Positions 25,912-34,739 of a stretch of 64,000 bases of DNA are shown here, piece by piece. This DNA is from Hallella multisaccharivorax DSM 17128. Lineage in GTDB: Bacteria > Bacteroidota > Bacteroidia > Bacteroidales > Bacteroidaceae. The DNA lies in the NCBI RefSeq assembly GCF_000218235.1, contig NZ_GL945017.1, positions 1,303,598 to 1,367,597 on the forward strand. Reading direction: 5' to 3'. The stretch's first letter is position 1. Each line of letters starts with the position of its first letter. Position numbers and translations under genes: made by a program. The notes under the pieces were generated by a model, which was given only the letters and a program-made list of their open reading frames with translations, was not told where the DNA came from and made no database searches.

Positions 25912-28620
25912 TTACTTCTTTGCTTTGAGGGCTTTGAGGCTTTCCTCAATACTTGCGATTTTCTCTTCAGTGTCGCTCTGTTTCTTACGCTCTTTTTCGA
26001 CGACAGCCTCAGGAGCGTGGACTACGAAGTTCTCGTTGGCAAGTTTTTTCTTGACGCCGGCCAAGAAGCCTTGCAAGTGCTGAAGCTCTTTCTCTTGCTT
26101 CTCTATCTCGGCGCCTACGTCAATGAGATCGCCTACAGGTACGGCAAATTCATCAGTGCCTACCATAAAGGCAGAGGCGTCTGCGTTCTTGTCGTTCACA
26201 ACTACTATGCTCTTGAGATTGGCCATCTTGGTAATGATGCTAACGAAAGCAGCGTAGTTATTCTTTCCTATGGCCTGAAGCACCAATTCCTTTTTTGGAG
26301 CAATATTTTTCTCGTTGCGGATGGCTCGCACACCGGCAACGATTTGCTTCACGAGCTCCATGTCGGCACACATCTTGCGATCCTCATCATTGAGAGGGGC
26401 GACGTTCAGGCGAGATACCATAATGCTATCGCCGTCCTTGCGGTCACTGGCGTGCTGCCACAGTTCTTCCGTGATAAAAGGCATGAAAGGATGTAGCATC
26501 TGCATCAACGTCTCGAAAAAGCGCAACGTCGCCGCCATCGTGGTCTTATCTATCGGCTGTTGCTTGCCATCGACATAGGCAGGCTTGACAAGTTCCAGAT
26601 ACCAGGCAGAGAACTCGTCCCAGAACAAGCGGTAAACGCTCATCAGAGCCTCGGAGATGCGGTAGGTCTTGAACTGCTCGTCCATCACCGCATTGACCTC
26701 TTTGAGTTTTGCGTCAAACCATTCCACCGAGAGACGGCAGTTCTCCGGCTGAGTGATATCTGCTGTCTCCCAGCCCTTGACGAGGCGGAAGGCATTCCAA
26801 ATCTTATTGTTGAAGTTGCGTCCCTGCTCGCAAAGAGTCTCATCGAAAAGAATATCGTTGCCTGCAGGAGCCGAGAGCATCATGCCCATGCGCACGCCGT
26901 CTGCACCGTACTTGTCCATGAGCGCAATGGGGTCAGGCGAGTTGCCAAGGCTTTTCGACATCTTGCGGCCAAATTTGTCGCGCACGATACCGGTGAAATA
27001 GACGTGGCGGAATGGCATCTTCCCCTTGTACTCATAGCCTGCCATAATCATGCGTGCTACCCAAAAGAAGATAATGTCGGGCCCAGTCACAAGGTCGCTC
27101 GTGGGATAATAATAGTTGATTTCTTTATTTTCAGGATCAAGTATGCCGTTGAAAAGTGAGATAGGCCATAACCAGCTTGAGAACCAAGTGTCGAGGCAGT
27201 CACTTTCCTGTTCCAGGTCGGCGGCAGTGAGTGACGGATTCTTCTCTTGGGCGAGCCTTAGGGCTTCCTCAGCCGATTCTGCTACTATGAAGTCACGCTT
27301 TCCGTCCTCCGTGGTAAAATAATAGGCTGGAATGCGGTGCCCCCACCATAGCTGACGGCTGATGCACCAGTCCTTGATATTCTCTAGCCAATATTTATAG
27401 GTGTTCTTATACTTCTTTGGGAAGAACTCAATCTCATCATTCATCACCGGAGGCAGTGCAAGGTCAGCAAAGTGCTGCATCTTAAGGAACCACTGTGTAG
27501 AGAGCTTCGGCTCGATGGGCACATTGGTGCGCTCAGAGAAACCGACCTTATTGTCATAGTCCTCTACTTTTTCCATGAGTCCCGCCTTTTCCAGATCAAT
27601 GGCAATCTGTTTTCGCACATCCATGCGATCCTGGCCTACATACAGCCCGGCGGCCTCGGAAATGGTACCGTCATTGTTGAAGATGTCGATGGTTTCCAAG
27701 TGGTGTTTTAGTCCAAGCATATGGTCATTGACATCGTGTGCAGGCGTCACTTTTAAACAGCCGGTACCAAACTGGATATCGACATATGAGTCCTCAATGA
27801 CCGGAATCTCGCGGTTCACCAACGGCACAATGACATGGAGGCCTTTGAGCCATGTGTTTTTCTTGTCCTCGGGGTTGATGCACATGGCTGAGTCGCCCAT
27901 GATAGTCTCGGGGCGCGTGGTGGCCACGACGGCATAATAGCCTTTGGCATCTTGGTGCATCACGTTGCTTTCAGCCTTTCGTGCCACCTTGGTCTGTTCG
28001 CCAGGAGCTACATAGTATTTCAGATAATAGAGCTTGGAGTGCTCGTCTTTGTAAATAACCTCCTCATCGGAAAGTGCCGTTTTGGCTTTAGGATCCCAGT
28101 TCACCATGCGTACGCCGCGGTAGATAAGCCCCTTACGGTAGAGATCCACGAAGACATGGATCACACTTTTTGAGCGCGTCTCGTCCATTGTAAAAGAGGT
28201 ACGGTCCCAGTCGCATGAGCAGCCAAGCTTGCGTAACTGTTTAAGGATAATTCCGCCATGTTCATGTGTCCAGTCCCAGGCATGCTCCAGAAACTGCTCA
28301 CGTGTGAGATCGGTTTTCTTGATACCTTGTTCAGCAAGTTTGCCGACGACCTTTGCTTCAGTAGCAATAGATGCGTGGTCAGTACCTGGTACCCAGCAAG
28401 CATTTTTTCCTTCCATACGGGCACGGCGCACGAGGATATCTTGAATGGTGTTGTTGAGCATATGGCCCATGTGGAGCACACCAGTTACATTGGGCGGGGG
28501 AATAACCACCGTGTAGGGCTCGCGTCCATCAGGATGAGAAGAGAAAAGCTTGTTGTCAAGCCAGTACTGATACCATTTCGACTCTACGTGATGAGGGTCG
28601 TATTTACTTGCTAATTCCAT
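25912..28620 (-). CDS. valS: Valyl-tRNA synthetase
   Basis: 902 residues, a class I synthetase. HIGH motif is [14 protein letters not shown] near 39-52; KMSKS is [10 protein letters not shown] near 552-561; the editing domain has [16 protein letters not shown]-terminal coiled-coil tRNA-binding arm ([13 protein letters not shown]...[15 protein letters not shown]) is complete. A TAATTTTG promoter lies at 28661-28668, divergent from mazG. The clostripain-like gene follows on the same strand. Confidence 0.98.
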   Translation of the reverse strand: MELASKYDPHHVESKWYQYWLDNKLFSSHPDGREPYTVVIPPPNVTGVLHMGHMLNNTIQDILVRRARMEGKNACWVPGTDHASIATEAKVVGKLAEQGIKKTDLTREQFLEHAWDWTHEHGGIILKQLRKLGCSCDWDRTSFTMDETRSKSVIHVFVDLYRKGLIYRGVRMVNWDPKAKTALSDEEVIYKDEHSKLYYLKYYVAPGEQTKVARKAESNVMHQDAKGYYAVVATTRPETIMGDSAMCINPEDKKNTWLKGLHVIVPLVNREIPVIEDSYVDIQFGTGCLKVTPAHDVNDHMLGLKHHLETIDIFNNDGTISEAAGLYVGQDRMDVRKQIAIDLEKAGLMEKVEDYDNKVGFSERTNVPIEPKLSTQWFLKMQHFADLALPPVMNDEIEFFPKKYKNTYKYWLENIKDWCISRQLWWGHRIPAYYFTTEDGKRDFIVAESAEEALRLAQEKNPSLTAADLEQESDCLDTWFSSWLWPISLFNGILDPENKEINYYYPTSDLVTGPDIIFFWVARMIMAGYEYKGKMPFRHVYFTGIVRDKFGRKMSKSLGNSPDPIALMDKYGADGVRMGMMLSAPAGNDILFDETLCEQGRNFNNKIWNAFRLVKGWETADITQPENCRLSVEWFDAKLKEVNAVMDEQFKTYRISEALMSVYRLFWDEFSAWYLELVKPAYVDGKQQPIDKTTMAATLRFFETLMQMLHPFMPFITEELWQHASDRKDGDSIMVSRLNVAPLNDEDRKMCADMELVKQIVAGVRAIRNEKNIAPKKELVLQAIGKNNYAAFVSIITKMANLKSIVVVNDKNADASAFMVGTDEFAVPVGDLIDVGAEIEKQEKELQHLQGFLAGVKKKLANENFVVHAPEAVVEKERKKQSDTEEKIASIEESLKALKAKK

Positions 28621-28660
28621 GTATCTGTTATTTCTTTGCGTTATCTTAATAATATCAGTG

Positions 28661-28668
28661 CAAAATTA
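28661..28668 (-). promoter_or_regulatory. valS promoter -7 box (TAATTTTG)
   Basis: Minus strand TAATTTTG, 40 bp upstream of the valS ATG. Confidence 0.7.
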
Positions 28669-28690
28669 CTAATTTTCAATATAAAACCAC

Positions 28691-28698
28691 TAACTTTG
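28691..28698 (+). promoter_or_regulatory. mazG promoter -7 box (TAACTTTG)
   Basis: TAACTTTG, 22 bp before the mazG ATG; short 5' leader. Confidence 0.7.
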
Positions 28699-28720
28699 CA
28701 CAAAAATAAAGTAAAGAGTG

Positions 28721-29599
28721 ATGCATACCAAAGAAGAAAAGCTCAAGGCCTTTGAACGCTTGTTAGACGTTCAGGAGCGACTGCGCAAGGAATGTCCATG
28801 GGACAGGGCACAGACTTTCGAAAGCCTTCGCCCAAACACCATCGAGGAGACTTTCGAGTTGTGCGATGCCTTGATGAAGGATGACCGTCCTGAGGTCTGC
28901 AAAGAGTTAGGCGACGTGATGGAGCATGTCATTCTGTATTCTGTTATGGGTTCAGAGACCGGTGACTTTGACATTGCCGATGTCTGTAATCATCAGGCCG
29001 ATAAACTGATGTTTCGTCACGACTTCATTGATTGGAGAGGATGGTATGTCAGTAATCCGAATATGACGGTTGATACCTATGGTCATGTCGATTACAAAAT
29101 CACCAGTACGCATGCCGACACGTCTTCAGAAGACTCACCAAAGTCTACTTTTCAGGTGGAAACATCATGGGAGCAGCGCAAGCAATTAGAGCGTGACGGC
29201 AACAAGACTGTGCTCAGTGGTGTGCCTGATGCGCTTCCATCTATTATCAAGGCCTACCGTATTCAGGATAAGGCAAGAAATGTGGGCTTCGATTGGAAAA
29301 GGCCACAGAACGTATGGGAGAAGGTGCGCGAGGAGTTGGGTGAGCTTGAGGTGGAACTCAACAGGGGCGATAAAGACCATTCGACAGAGGAATTGGGCGA
29401 TTTTATCTTCAGCATCATCAATGCAGCACGACTATACCGTCTCAATCCGGACAATGCTCTAGAGCATGCCAACCGTAAGTTTATCTCACGTTTCACATAT
29501 ATTGAGCGCAAAGCCAAGGAACAAGGAAAAGACATCAAAGACCTTAGTCTCAATGAAATGGATAAATATTGGAATGAGGTAAAACTAAACGAACAGTAA
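28721..29599 (+). CDS. mazG: Nucleoside triphosphate pyrophosphohydrolase MazG
   Basis: 292 residues. It hydrolyses NTPs or dNTPs to monophosphates for pool sanitising. Two MazG domains are present: EETFELCDAL with ELGDVMEHVILYS (N-terminal) and EELGELEVELN with EELGDFIFSIINAARLY (C-terminal), giving the EExxE/ExxD metal motifs. ATG 28721 was preferred to the GTG one codon earlier. It leads a plus-strand run with the next two genes (13 bp and 12 bp gaps). Confidence 0.95.
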   Translation: MHTKEEKLKAFERLLDVQERLRKECPWDRAQTFESLRPNTIEETFELCDALMKDDRPEVCKELGDVMEHVILYSVMGSETGDFDIADVCNHQADKLMFRHDFIDWRGWYVSNPNMTVDTYGHVDYKITSTHADTSSEDSPKSTFQVETSWEQRKQLERDGNKTVLSGVPDALPSIIKAYRIQDKARNVGFDWKRPQNVWEKVREELGELEVELNRGDKDHSTEELGDFIFSIINAARLYRLNPDNALEHANRKFISRFTYIERKAKEQGKDIKDLSLNEMDKYWNEVKLNEQ

Positions 29600-29612
29600 T
29601 CATCTTCACGCT

Positions 29613-30188
29613 ATGAAAAGACGTACAGTATATTCGGCATCGTTGTCAATGATGTTTGCGTTGGCACTGTTAATGGTAAGCTGTCGCAACAAACCGCAGC
29701 AGAAGCCGATTAAAATGGAAAGCCGCCAGGAGCAGACCACTACACCCGATTCAACCGTCTATGGGGTTTGTGGCGATGGGACCATGATGCATACGCTTCA
29801 GCTGATCACTGATGCAGGCGATACCATGACCTATGCCCTTCCCGACACAGAGGATGGCTCGCAGCCTGTCGTTGGTGGACTGCTGGCAGGTGACCGCCTT
29901 GCCGTCGTGGGAGGACGACCTCTCGATGGAGAAAGAACGGCGAGAAAAGTCATTAATCTCACCACATTACAGGGGAAATGGATAAGTCTTGATAAAAACT
30001 TCGAGATTCTTGAAGGTGGTGAGGTAAAGTCGAATATCGAGGCCGAAAAGAATCCTTGGACTTCATGGAAGATATTCAATGGCAAACTGTTGCTCAACCG
30101 CGATACGTTTAACATTGATGAGCTCGGAAGCGACTCCCTCTATTTAGAAAACCATGCAGGTATCTTTGTCTATAAGAGAGCCAAATAG
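29613..30188 (+). CDS. Lipocalin-like lipoprotein
   Basis: 191 residues. Lipoprotein signal with C24 (LLMVSC|RNKPQQ). A beta-rich body follows; the part from about 118 (LQGKWISLDKNFEILEGG...FVYKRAK) resembles Bacteroidota lipocalin-like domains that begin with a G-x-W strand. It lies between mazG and rnz in a tight operon. Ligand unknown. Confidence 0.7.
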   Translation: MKRRTVYSASLSMMFALALLMVSCRNKPQQKPIKMESRQEQTTTPDSTVYGVCGDGTMMHTLQLITDAGDTMTYALPDTEDGSQPVVGGLLAGDRLAVVGGRPLDGERTARKVINLTTLQGKWISLDKNFEILEGGEVKSNIEAEKNPWTSWKIFNGKLLLNRDTFNIDELGSDSLYLENHAGIFVYKRAK

Positions 30189-30200
30189 ATTGATGATTGC

Positions 30201-31118
30201 GTGGAGCCGTTCAATATTCATATATTAGGCTGTGGTAGTGCACTTCCTACTCTGAAGCATGCGGCCTCGTCACAAGTCGTTGAGATACGCGGCAAGTTCT
30301 TCATGATTGATTGTGGTGAGGGCACACAGACACAGTTGCGCCGCTCCCACGTGGGCTTTATGAAGATACAGGCTGTTTTTATATCCCATCTTCATGGCGA
30401 TCACTGCTTTGGACTGATAGGTCTCATCTCTACATTCGGCATGTTAGGACGTATCGCGCCGTTGCACGTTTATGCACCTGCCGCACTTAAGCCATTGCTT
30501 GATGATCAGTTGAAGCTTTTCTGCAATAGGCTTAGCTATGACGTTGTTTTCCATGCTGTTGACACGTCAAAGCATAAAGCCGTCTATGAAGACGGAAGTC
30601 TCACGGTCGAGACTCTTCCTCTCGCACATCGTGTACCGTGTGCTGGTTATCTTTTTCGTGAACGCCCAACGTTGCCGCACATCCGTCGCGATATGATCGA
30701 TTGTTTTAATATTCCAGTCTCGCAAATCAACAATATTAAGATGGGTGCTGACTGGACAACAGCCGACGGGACCGTGATTCCAAATAGTCGTCTCACTCTG
30801 CCCGCAGATGCGCCACGGTCGTATGCTTACTGCTGCGACACGCGCTATATGCCGGATCTTTATCAGCTTGTAGAGGGAGTTAACCTGCTTTATCATGATT
30901 CTACTTATGATAGTTCTTGTGCCGACAGGGCAAAGATATATTATCATTCTACATCCCAACAGGCGGCCAAGGTGGCACAAGACGCACATGTGGGGAAGCT
31001 TCTTCTCGGGCATTTTAGTGCCAGGTACGACAATGAGGAAACGATCCTAAAAGAGGCGAGAGCAGTCTTTTCTAATTCGGTCCTTGCGTCGGAAGGCAAA
31101 GTGGTGGGTGTGGAATAG
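30201..31118 (+). CDS. rnz: Ribonuclease Z
   Basis: 305 residues. It cuts tRNA precursors at the 3' end, needed here since the two visible tRNA genes lack encoded CCA. The zinc motif HxHxDH is H63-L-H65-G-D67-H68; further ligands are in the DSTY and LLGHFSARY segments. The start is GTG 30201. Third gene of the mazG run. Confidence 0.96.
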   Translation: MEPFNIHILGCGSALPTLKHAASSQVVEIRGKFFMIDCGEGTQTQLRRSHVGFMKIQAVFISHLHGDHCFGLIGLISTFGMLGRIAPLHVYAPAALKPLLDDQLKLFCNRLSYDVVFHAVDTSKHKAVYEDGSLTVETLPLAHRVPCAGYLFRERPTLPHIRRDMIDCFNIPVSQINNIKMGADWTTADGTVIPNSRLTLPADAPRSYAYCCDTRYMPDLYQLVEGVNLLYHDSTYDSSCADRAKIYYHSTSQQAAKVAQDAHVGKLLLGHFSARYDNEETILKEARAVFSNSVLASEGKVVGVE

Positions 31119-31288
31119 CAGCTATCTTTCCAGGGTGAACTTTTAATCGAGAAATCGATAAGCGAAGTAGGCCAAAGGTAACTATTTAGCGAATACCCGT
31201 CCATTCCCTTTTCGGATAGATATCACGTCTAGAAGGCTTGCTTATATCAGATATTTTTCGTGCCTTTGTATCTGTGAAACAGATAGTT

Positions 31289-31399
31289 ATGGACATGGCA
31301 GACATGCAGAAAACCATCGATTCGTAGCATGATACGGTATGTTCTCTTAACCGTAACATTGATAAGTGTAAGCGTCTCCGCGTGTGCGTAAGGCTGTAA
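31289..31399 (+). pseudogene. Possible IS66 transposase N-terminal remnant
   Basis: ATG at 31289 opens MDMADMQKTIDS, then a stop, then HDTVCSLNRNIDKCKRLR in the same frame before TAA. The heptad-like pattern recalls the N-terminal coiled coil of IS66 TnpC. Short and weakly supported. Confidence 0.3.
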
Positions 31400-31405
31400 A
31401 AACTA

Positions 31406-31432
31406 AAGCCCGTGACTATTAATCATGGGCTT
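31406..31432 (-). terminator. Hairpin terminator at the IS66 remnant
   Basis: AAGCCCGTGA (31406-31415) pairs with TCATGGGCTT (31423-31432), one wobble, 7-nt loop. On the minus strand it is followed by TAGTTTTTAC. It follows the IS66 remnant stop. Confidence 0.6.
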
Positions 31433-31437
31433 ACTAT

Positions 31438-31890
31438 TTAACTTTTCTTCTTCCATTTGTCAGACGACAGGTCTCTCTGTATTGTTCTATTGGTGTTTTC
31501 GGTTTCATCTGGGCTATTCTGTCAATAACGTCAGCAAAATACTCGGAGGTGTCAATGCCGTTTAGCAGACATGACAAAGTTAGCGAGTAGAACATGGCTC
31601 CCCGCTCTGCACTCTCGTTAGTAATAAAGAAACAGGGAGTTGCGCCTTGACTTTGAGACATACCTGTTCTGCTGCTCACAGAGATTATTGTCCAGGGCAG
31701 TGTCTCCACGAGTGAAAATGCCTTCCATAGCCTTCCATTCGCTATCCAGATAATGGCTTTATAAAGGTCGTCTTTGGGTGGAAGCTTTTCCTGGGGGAGT
31801 GAGAGAAATCGGTCAAGTTTCTCCCTTATTCCCCCGGGTATCGGTGGAGTGTATTCCTGTCTCCATCTGAGATTGTCCTCATTACATCTA
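31438..31890 (-). pseudogene. IS66-family transposase (TnpC), C-terminal remnant with frameshifts
   Basis: Three frames must be joined. They read LDRFLSLPQEKLPPKDDLYKA...RLWKAF, then DTALDNNLCEQQNRYVSKSR (the DNNxxE segment at the last DDE residues), then NESAERGAMFYSLTLS...LLNGIDTSEYFADVIDRI, and finally DLSSDKWKKKS and TAA at 31438. This is the C-terminal third of an IS66 TnpC. The 5' part is gone; the left end of an IS1595 copy lies 20 bp upstream. Confidence 0.8.
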
Positions 31891-31910
31891 CAAAGGTAAT
31901 AAAAAAATAA

Positions 31911-32653
31911 ATGAATATCCGTAATCATCCAAATTAGTAAAGTTTATACGGCCTGGACAATCCTTGGTATAAAGTATAAAATTGTAGGCATAAGCTGCGT
32001 GACGTGATGGGTAAGCGTGGCAGTCTCTACAGGCTGTTTGACCAAGTGGAACTTGATGAAGGATTCTTCTCCACGGAGACGCCTGACAGTGAAAAATGGC
32101 ATTCTCTCAAGCGTGGACATGGGAGCCAACGGAAGACGGCCGTGCTTGTCATGGCGGAAAGTTCTGTTCCTACAAACACACCAATGAAGAAGTACAGCAC
32201 TGGGAAACGGGCGGTCATATCAAGATGGAAGTCATACCGGACTTGAAGACGGCTACAGAGGAAAACAAAATAAAGAAAAACGAAATGAAGAATTCTCTAT
32301 AGATGCCGGAGCTGATGCCACCACAGATGCCACGAAGTCTTACGCGGCACTTACAGCGAACAAAATTGTCGCTAAGCATAAAGCATATAATAAGATGAGG
32401 GATAAGATGATGGTCGGCAAGGTGCTTCCATGGGTACATATATCCATAAGCAATGTGCAAAGAGGAGTATCCTTGACACGTATCACGATGTCAAAGCAGA
32501 TTTCCTGCAGCTCTACCTCAACGAGTTCAGCTATAAGTTCAACCGAAGATATTTCGGATTTCACCTGTTCGACAGGCTTGAGCTTTGCGCATGCACTTAT
32601 AGAACGAGTTTCAAGTATAGAATCTACTGATTTGGATGATTGCGGATATTCAT
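31911..32653 (+). mobile_element. Internally deleted IS1595-family element with both inverted repeats
   Basis: The left inverted repeat ATGAATATCCGTAATCATCC begins at 31911; its complement ends at 32653 (about 31 bp, 2-3 mismatches). Between them the element keeps only the 3' two-thirds of the transposase gene; homology with the copy at 1-901 starts near 31990. It is 743 bp long. A clean 8-bp target duplication was not seen. Confidence 0.8.
31990..32630 (+). pseudogene. IS1595-family transposase remnant (deleted, frameshifted)
   Basis: Nearly the same sequence as 259-878. It lacks the start and zinc ribbon, has a 1-bp loss near 32210 (GGGCGGTCAT versus GGGTCGATCAT) and extra bases near 32270-32300, so no long frame survives. 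The last part still encodes YLNEFSYKFNRRYFGFHLF and ends TGA at 32630. Confidence 0.9.
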
Positions 32654-32768
32654 TAAAACCATTCTAGCCCATGCCACATTCACATTTGTTACCTCTCTAC
32701 GTTTGAATGGGGGTAACAAGTATTATCGAACTCGGCGCCACAACATTACATCGGTCACTTTTGTTATT

Positions 32769-33770
32769 CTACTTATTCTGTTTTACCTCATTAACAAGTT
32801 CCTTGCCTTCAAAGAAATCTTTGATATTCTGTAAAGTAGTGACAGCAATATTATGTAGAGCTTCTTTGGTAAAGAAAGCTTGATGCGAAGTAATGATCAC
32901 GTTGGGCATCATCAGCAATAAGGCTAGTTGGTCGTCATTAATCATGCGATCACTGTGATCCTCATAGAAGAATTTTGCTTCTTCTTCATAGACATCCAGC
33001 CCGGCTGCACCTACCTTCCGTGAGCGAAGTCCTTCAACAAGGTCCTCTGTGCGAATGAGTTTTCCTCGTCCTGTATTGATAATCATCACGTCTGGCTTCA
33101 TCATCTCGATGGAATCCCGGTCGATCATGTGCTTTGTTTCCAGAGTGAGCGGGCAATGCAGTGATATGATATCACTGTTTTCGTAGAGTTCCTGCAGTTC
33201 CACCAGCTTCACATCATATTTCTTGGCGAATTCCTTATCAGGGTACTTATCGTAGGCCAGTACATTCATGCCGAAACCATGAAGTATCTTCACCAGTTCT
33301 TTGGCTATTCTCCCAAGGCCGATGATACCGGCCGTCTTGCCATACATATCGAATCCAAGAAGTCCCGACAATCGAAAGTTGCCCTCACGTGTACGCTGTG
33401 TAGAACGATACACCTTCCGATTCAATGCCAGCATGAGCGTTACTGCATATTCTGCCACTGCATGAGGAGAATAAGCCGGCACTCTGACAACCTTTATCTT
33501 ATTGTTAACAACTGCATTCAGATCAACATTATTGAAACCGGCGCAGCGAAGAGCGATAACTTTCACTCCGATAGCCGCTAGCTGCTCAATGACAGGAGCT
33601 GTCAATTCATCGTTGACGAATACGCACACAGCTTCCTTATCCTTGGCAAGCTCTACAGTATCCAGTGTCAGACGCTCCTTATAATAATGGATGTCAAAAC
33701 CAAAATCTTTATTCCATTCATTGAACGACTTTTGATCATAAGAATGGGTATCGAAAAATGCAATCTTCAT
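32769..33770 (-). CDS. ldhA: D-lactate dehydrogenase (2-hydroxyacid dehydrogenase family)
   Basis: 333 residues. NAD-dependent reduction of pyruvate to D-lactate. Rossmann motif GLGRIA (151-156) with D174 for NAD; catalytic R235 (NTGRGKLIRT), E264 region and H296 (ITSHQAFFT); YSPHAVAEYAV (100-110) is typical of LdhA. Single gene between the IS cluster and nifJ; no clear TAnnTTTG box was found upstream. Confidence 0.93.
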   Translation of the reverse strand: MKIAFFDTHSYDQKSFNEWNKDFGFDIHYYKERLTLDTVELAKDKEAVCVFVNDELTAPVIEQLAAIGVKVIALRCAGFNNVDLNAVVNNKIKVVRVPAYSPHAVAEYAVTLMLALNRKVYRSTQRTREGNFRLSGLLGFDMYGKTAGIIGLGRIAKELVKILHGFGMNVLAYDKYPDKEFAKKYDVKLVELQELYENSDIISLHCPLTLETKHMIDRDSIEMMKPDVMIINTGRGKLIRTEDLVEGLRSRKVGAAGLDVYEEEAKFFYEDHSDRMINDDQLALLLMMPNVIITSHQAFFTKEALHNIAVTTLQNIKDFFEGKELVNEVKQNK

Positions 33771-34220
33771 AAGCCTCTGTTGTTTTGCTGTTGTTATAGA
33801 CTAATGTGAGTCCGATGAATTATAAGTATCTATAAATTTGGTGATTAGCGAAATTTGTTGTAACTTTACAGTACTGGATTACAAAAGATTACAAACAAAA
33901 GTTGCTATGATCACTGGGACAAAGTTACCAAAATTTCTTGTATGGCAGATAATTTCTGCAAGTTTTTTTTGTTCTTCCGTTAAATGCGTAGATAGTTTGT
34001 TGATATATATTAAAGGAGTTGGTATTTGGTATTATGTATCTTTGTAGTGACCAAATTCCGAGAACATGGATACCAGCATAATGATGCAAAATGTCTTGGG
34101 AAAAATTCTTCCTTCACAAGTGCGTAGGGTTACGAGAAATTGACTATCTCTGCCGAGCGTTTTTGGGGGAAGTCGCTATTCGGGTCTCAAGCTTCTGGGC
34201 ATGAGCGTAACACAGCCTAC
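33771..34220. other. Intergenic stretch with two promoter-like boxes
   Basis: TAACTTTA at 33861-33868 and TATCTTTG at 34037-34044 (plus strand) look like promoters, but only short frames follow (for example MDTSIMMQNVLGKILPSQVR from 34065). No recognisable product; probably the 5' part of a dead mobile element. Confidence 0.4.
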
Positions 34221-34224
34221 TTCA

Positions 34225-34495
34225 CCTATTTATTCCGTCCCACATAGTACTGCAGGATGATCTACACGACGAACTGGATAGATCGTCTGAACCGATGTTA
34301 CAAGCGGATGCTGAAGATGAGGGCCTCGATGCCCTCATCCAAAGTCACAATCGTTGTCTTAGGATCGGGTAGCCTTCGAGAAGACAAGCACGACCTATGC
34401 CTGAAGATTTGGGAGTGTTCGCACAGATGAGATTAAGAAATGGAACAAAAACGAATAAGACACAGATGGGCTTACACACTTTTGGGGACACTACC
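34225..34495 (+). pseudogene. IS256-like transposase C-terminal remnant and element end
   Basis: IPSHI then, in another frame, IYTTNWIDRLNRCYKRMLKM and RASMPSSKVTIVVLGS match the IS256/mutator C-terminus (YTTNxIERLN...R...FPN). About 100 bp later, CTTACACACTTTTGGGGACA at 34470-34489 followed by CTACC looks like the right inverted repeat of such an element. No intact gene remains. Confidence 0.55.
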
Positions 34496-34543
34496 AATAA
34501 AAAGGTGAGGAGGAGGAATACTAATAATTTTTACTCGCTTAAG

Positions 34544-34614
34544 AGGTGCGTGGCGGAGTCGAACCGCCTTGAGTGGTTTTGCAGACCAGTACCTAACCGT
34601 TCGGACAACGCACC
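34544..34614 (-). tRNA. tRNA-Cys(GCA)
   Basis: 71-nt cloverleaf on the minus strand. Acceptor GGTGCGT/ACGCACC with discriminator T, anticodon loop CTGCAAA (GCA), T-arm GGCGGTTCGACTCCGCC. CCA not encoded. It lies about 70 bp downstream of the nifJ terminator. Confidence 0.95.
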
Positions 34615-34687
34615 GTTTCTGATTTCCGAGTGCAAAGGTAAGGATATTTTAATCAACCGCCAAAAGTTTTCGAATATTTTTAATAAA

Positions 34688-34715
34688 AAAGAGGCTGCCA
34701 TAGAGCAACCTCTTT
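34688..34715 (-). terminator. nifJ rho-independent terminator
   Basis: Minus strand AAAGAGGTTGC / GCAGCCTCTTT, an 11-bp stem with one wobble and a 6-nt loop, followed by TTTATT. It lies 25 bp after the nifJ stop. Confidence 0.9.
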
Positions 34716-34739
34716 CTATAGAATGTTGAGTTTCGACAT

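Noticed and set aside
32654..32700. TTGTTACC...GGTAACAA inverted repeat as an ldhA terminator
   Set aside because: Loop of about 20 nt and no T-run on the minus strand.
33838..34047. 69-codon plus-strand frame
   Set aside because: GTG start, no recognisable domain, and low-complexity AT-rich intergenic sequence.
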